15,265 nt of DNA, from contig CALDPL010000403.1 of NCBI GenBank assembly GCA_937911965.1, forward strand, positions 1 through 15,265. Reading direction: 5' to 3'. This document shows, piece by piece, positions 15,050 to 15,265 of the stretch (the stretch's first letter is position 1; every line of letters begins with the position of its first letter). The DNA is from an uncultured Allomuricauda sp. (GTDB taxonomy: Bacteria; Bacteroidota; Bacteroidia; Flavobacteriales; Flavobacteriaceae). The notes beneath the pieces are model-generated. The model saw only the letters and a list, made by a program, of their open reading frames with translations, had not been told where the DNA came from and made no database searches. Both the position numbers and the translations under genes were made by a program.

Positions 15050-15265
15050 ATGAAAAATCCGATCTTACTACCCGTTCTTGCCCTTGCCCTGTGCTTTTCC
15101 ACAGTGGCAACGGCCCAAAAATTCAGTGGACTGGACAAAAGCCCCCTGGATATTGCATCGTACCCCTCAGGGCATATGGATGCCGTTAAATCCGTGAGGG
15201 TGCTGTACAGCCGCCCGCAACTTAAGGGTCGAAGCCTTGCCGATCTCGCCCCGGCCGGTGAGGTA
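15050..15265 (+). CDS. DUF2911 family exported protein (5' part; cut by window edge)
   Basis: Only the first 72 codons are present; the frame is open to the last base. The start at 15050 follows a strong promoter and gives a Sec signal peptide (about 1-22, cleavage after ATA before QKF). The mature sequence begins KFSGLDKSPLDIASYP (24-39) and continues VRVLYSRPQLKGRS (49-62) and LAPAGEV, which is the N-terminal pattern of DUF2911 proteins, common in Bacteroidota and of unknown function. The usual next residues (W-R-x-G-A-N-E) fall outside the window. Divergent from asnB across a 241-bp AT-rich gap. Confidence 0.88.
   Translation, partial: MKNPILLPVLALALCFSTVATAQKFSGLDKSPLDIASYPSGHMDAVKSVRVLYSRPQLKGRSLADLAPAGEV

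Noticed and set aside
14998..15189. A 63-codon frame starting at TTG within the DUF2911 promoter
   Set aside because: It overlaps the DUF2911 gene in a different frame, and its start is the promoter -33 element.
1..15265. CRISPR, tRNA/rRNA, insertion sequence, toxin-antitoxin or phage genes
   Set aside because: Looked for spaced repeats, transposase motifs, small paired genes and tRNA-like cloverleafs on both strands; none could be supported.

Overview
The window looks like a stretch of chromosome from a marine-type member of the Flavobacteriaceae (Bacteroidota). Four things point there: SecD and SecF fused in one protein; a DUF6588-type outer-surface protein and a DUF2911 protein; flavobacterial-looking Mdh and Lgt sequences; and promoters of the Bacteroidota form TTG-N20-TAnnTTTG rather than the usual -35/-10. 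I cannot name the genus from sequence alone. Most of the content is housekeeping, and I found no CRISPR array, defence island, phage gene, transposon, tRNA or rRNA. I did not find a convincing undescribed multi-gene system.

Layout. Positions 127-3014 (+ strand) carry lgt, a DUF192 lipoprotein starting 2 bases after it, a possible 52-residue small ORF, and a ModF-like tandem ABC ATPase whose first nucleotide-binding half is degenerate. This block converges on secDF (-) across a strong hairpin at 3025-3050. Positions 3081-8999 (- strand) carry secDF, mdh and a secreted metal-dependent amidohydrolase, in that left-to-right order; transcription runs right to left. A 402-bp divergent gap follows, then a small lipoprotein (+) at 9402-9773. 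Positions 9866-14808 (- strand) hold a DUF6588-type protein, gyrB and asnB. A divergent AT-rich gap leads to a DUF2911 gene (+) that runs off the right edge.

How the parts relate. Envelope biogenesis dominates the left side. SecDF drives export of preproteins, Lgt attaches diacylglycerol to lipoprotein precursors, and the window itself encodes two likely Lgt substrates (DUF192 at 1098 and the lipoprotein at 9402) plus three proteins with signal peptides (amidohydrolase, DUF6588, DUF2911). Mdh, AsnB and GyrB are core metabolism and DNA topology. The genes appear mostly individually transcribed: hairpin terminators follow secDF, the amidohydrolase, the 9402 lipoprotein, gyrB and asnB, and clear promoter elements precede secDF, gyrB and the DUF2911 gene. 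The least ordinary parts are the ModF-like ATPase with a dead-looking first domain, the amidohydrolase/lipoprotein segment (about 7200-9830), and the unusually tight junction between the gyrB terminator and the DUF6588 gene.
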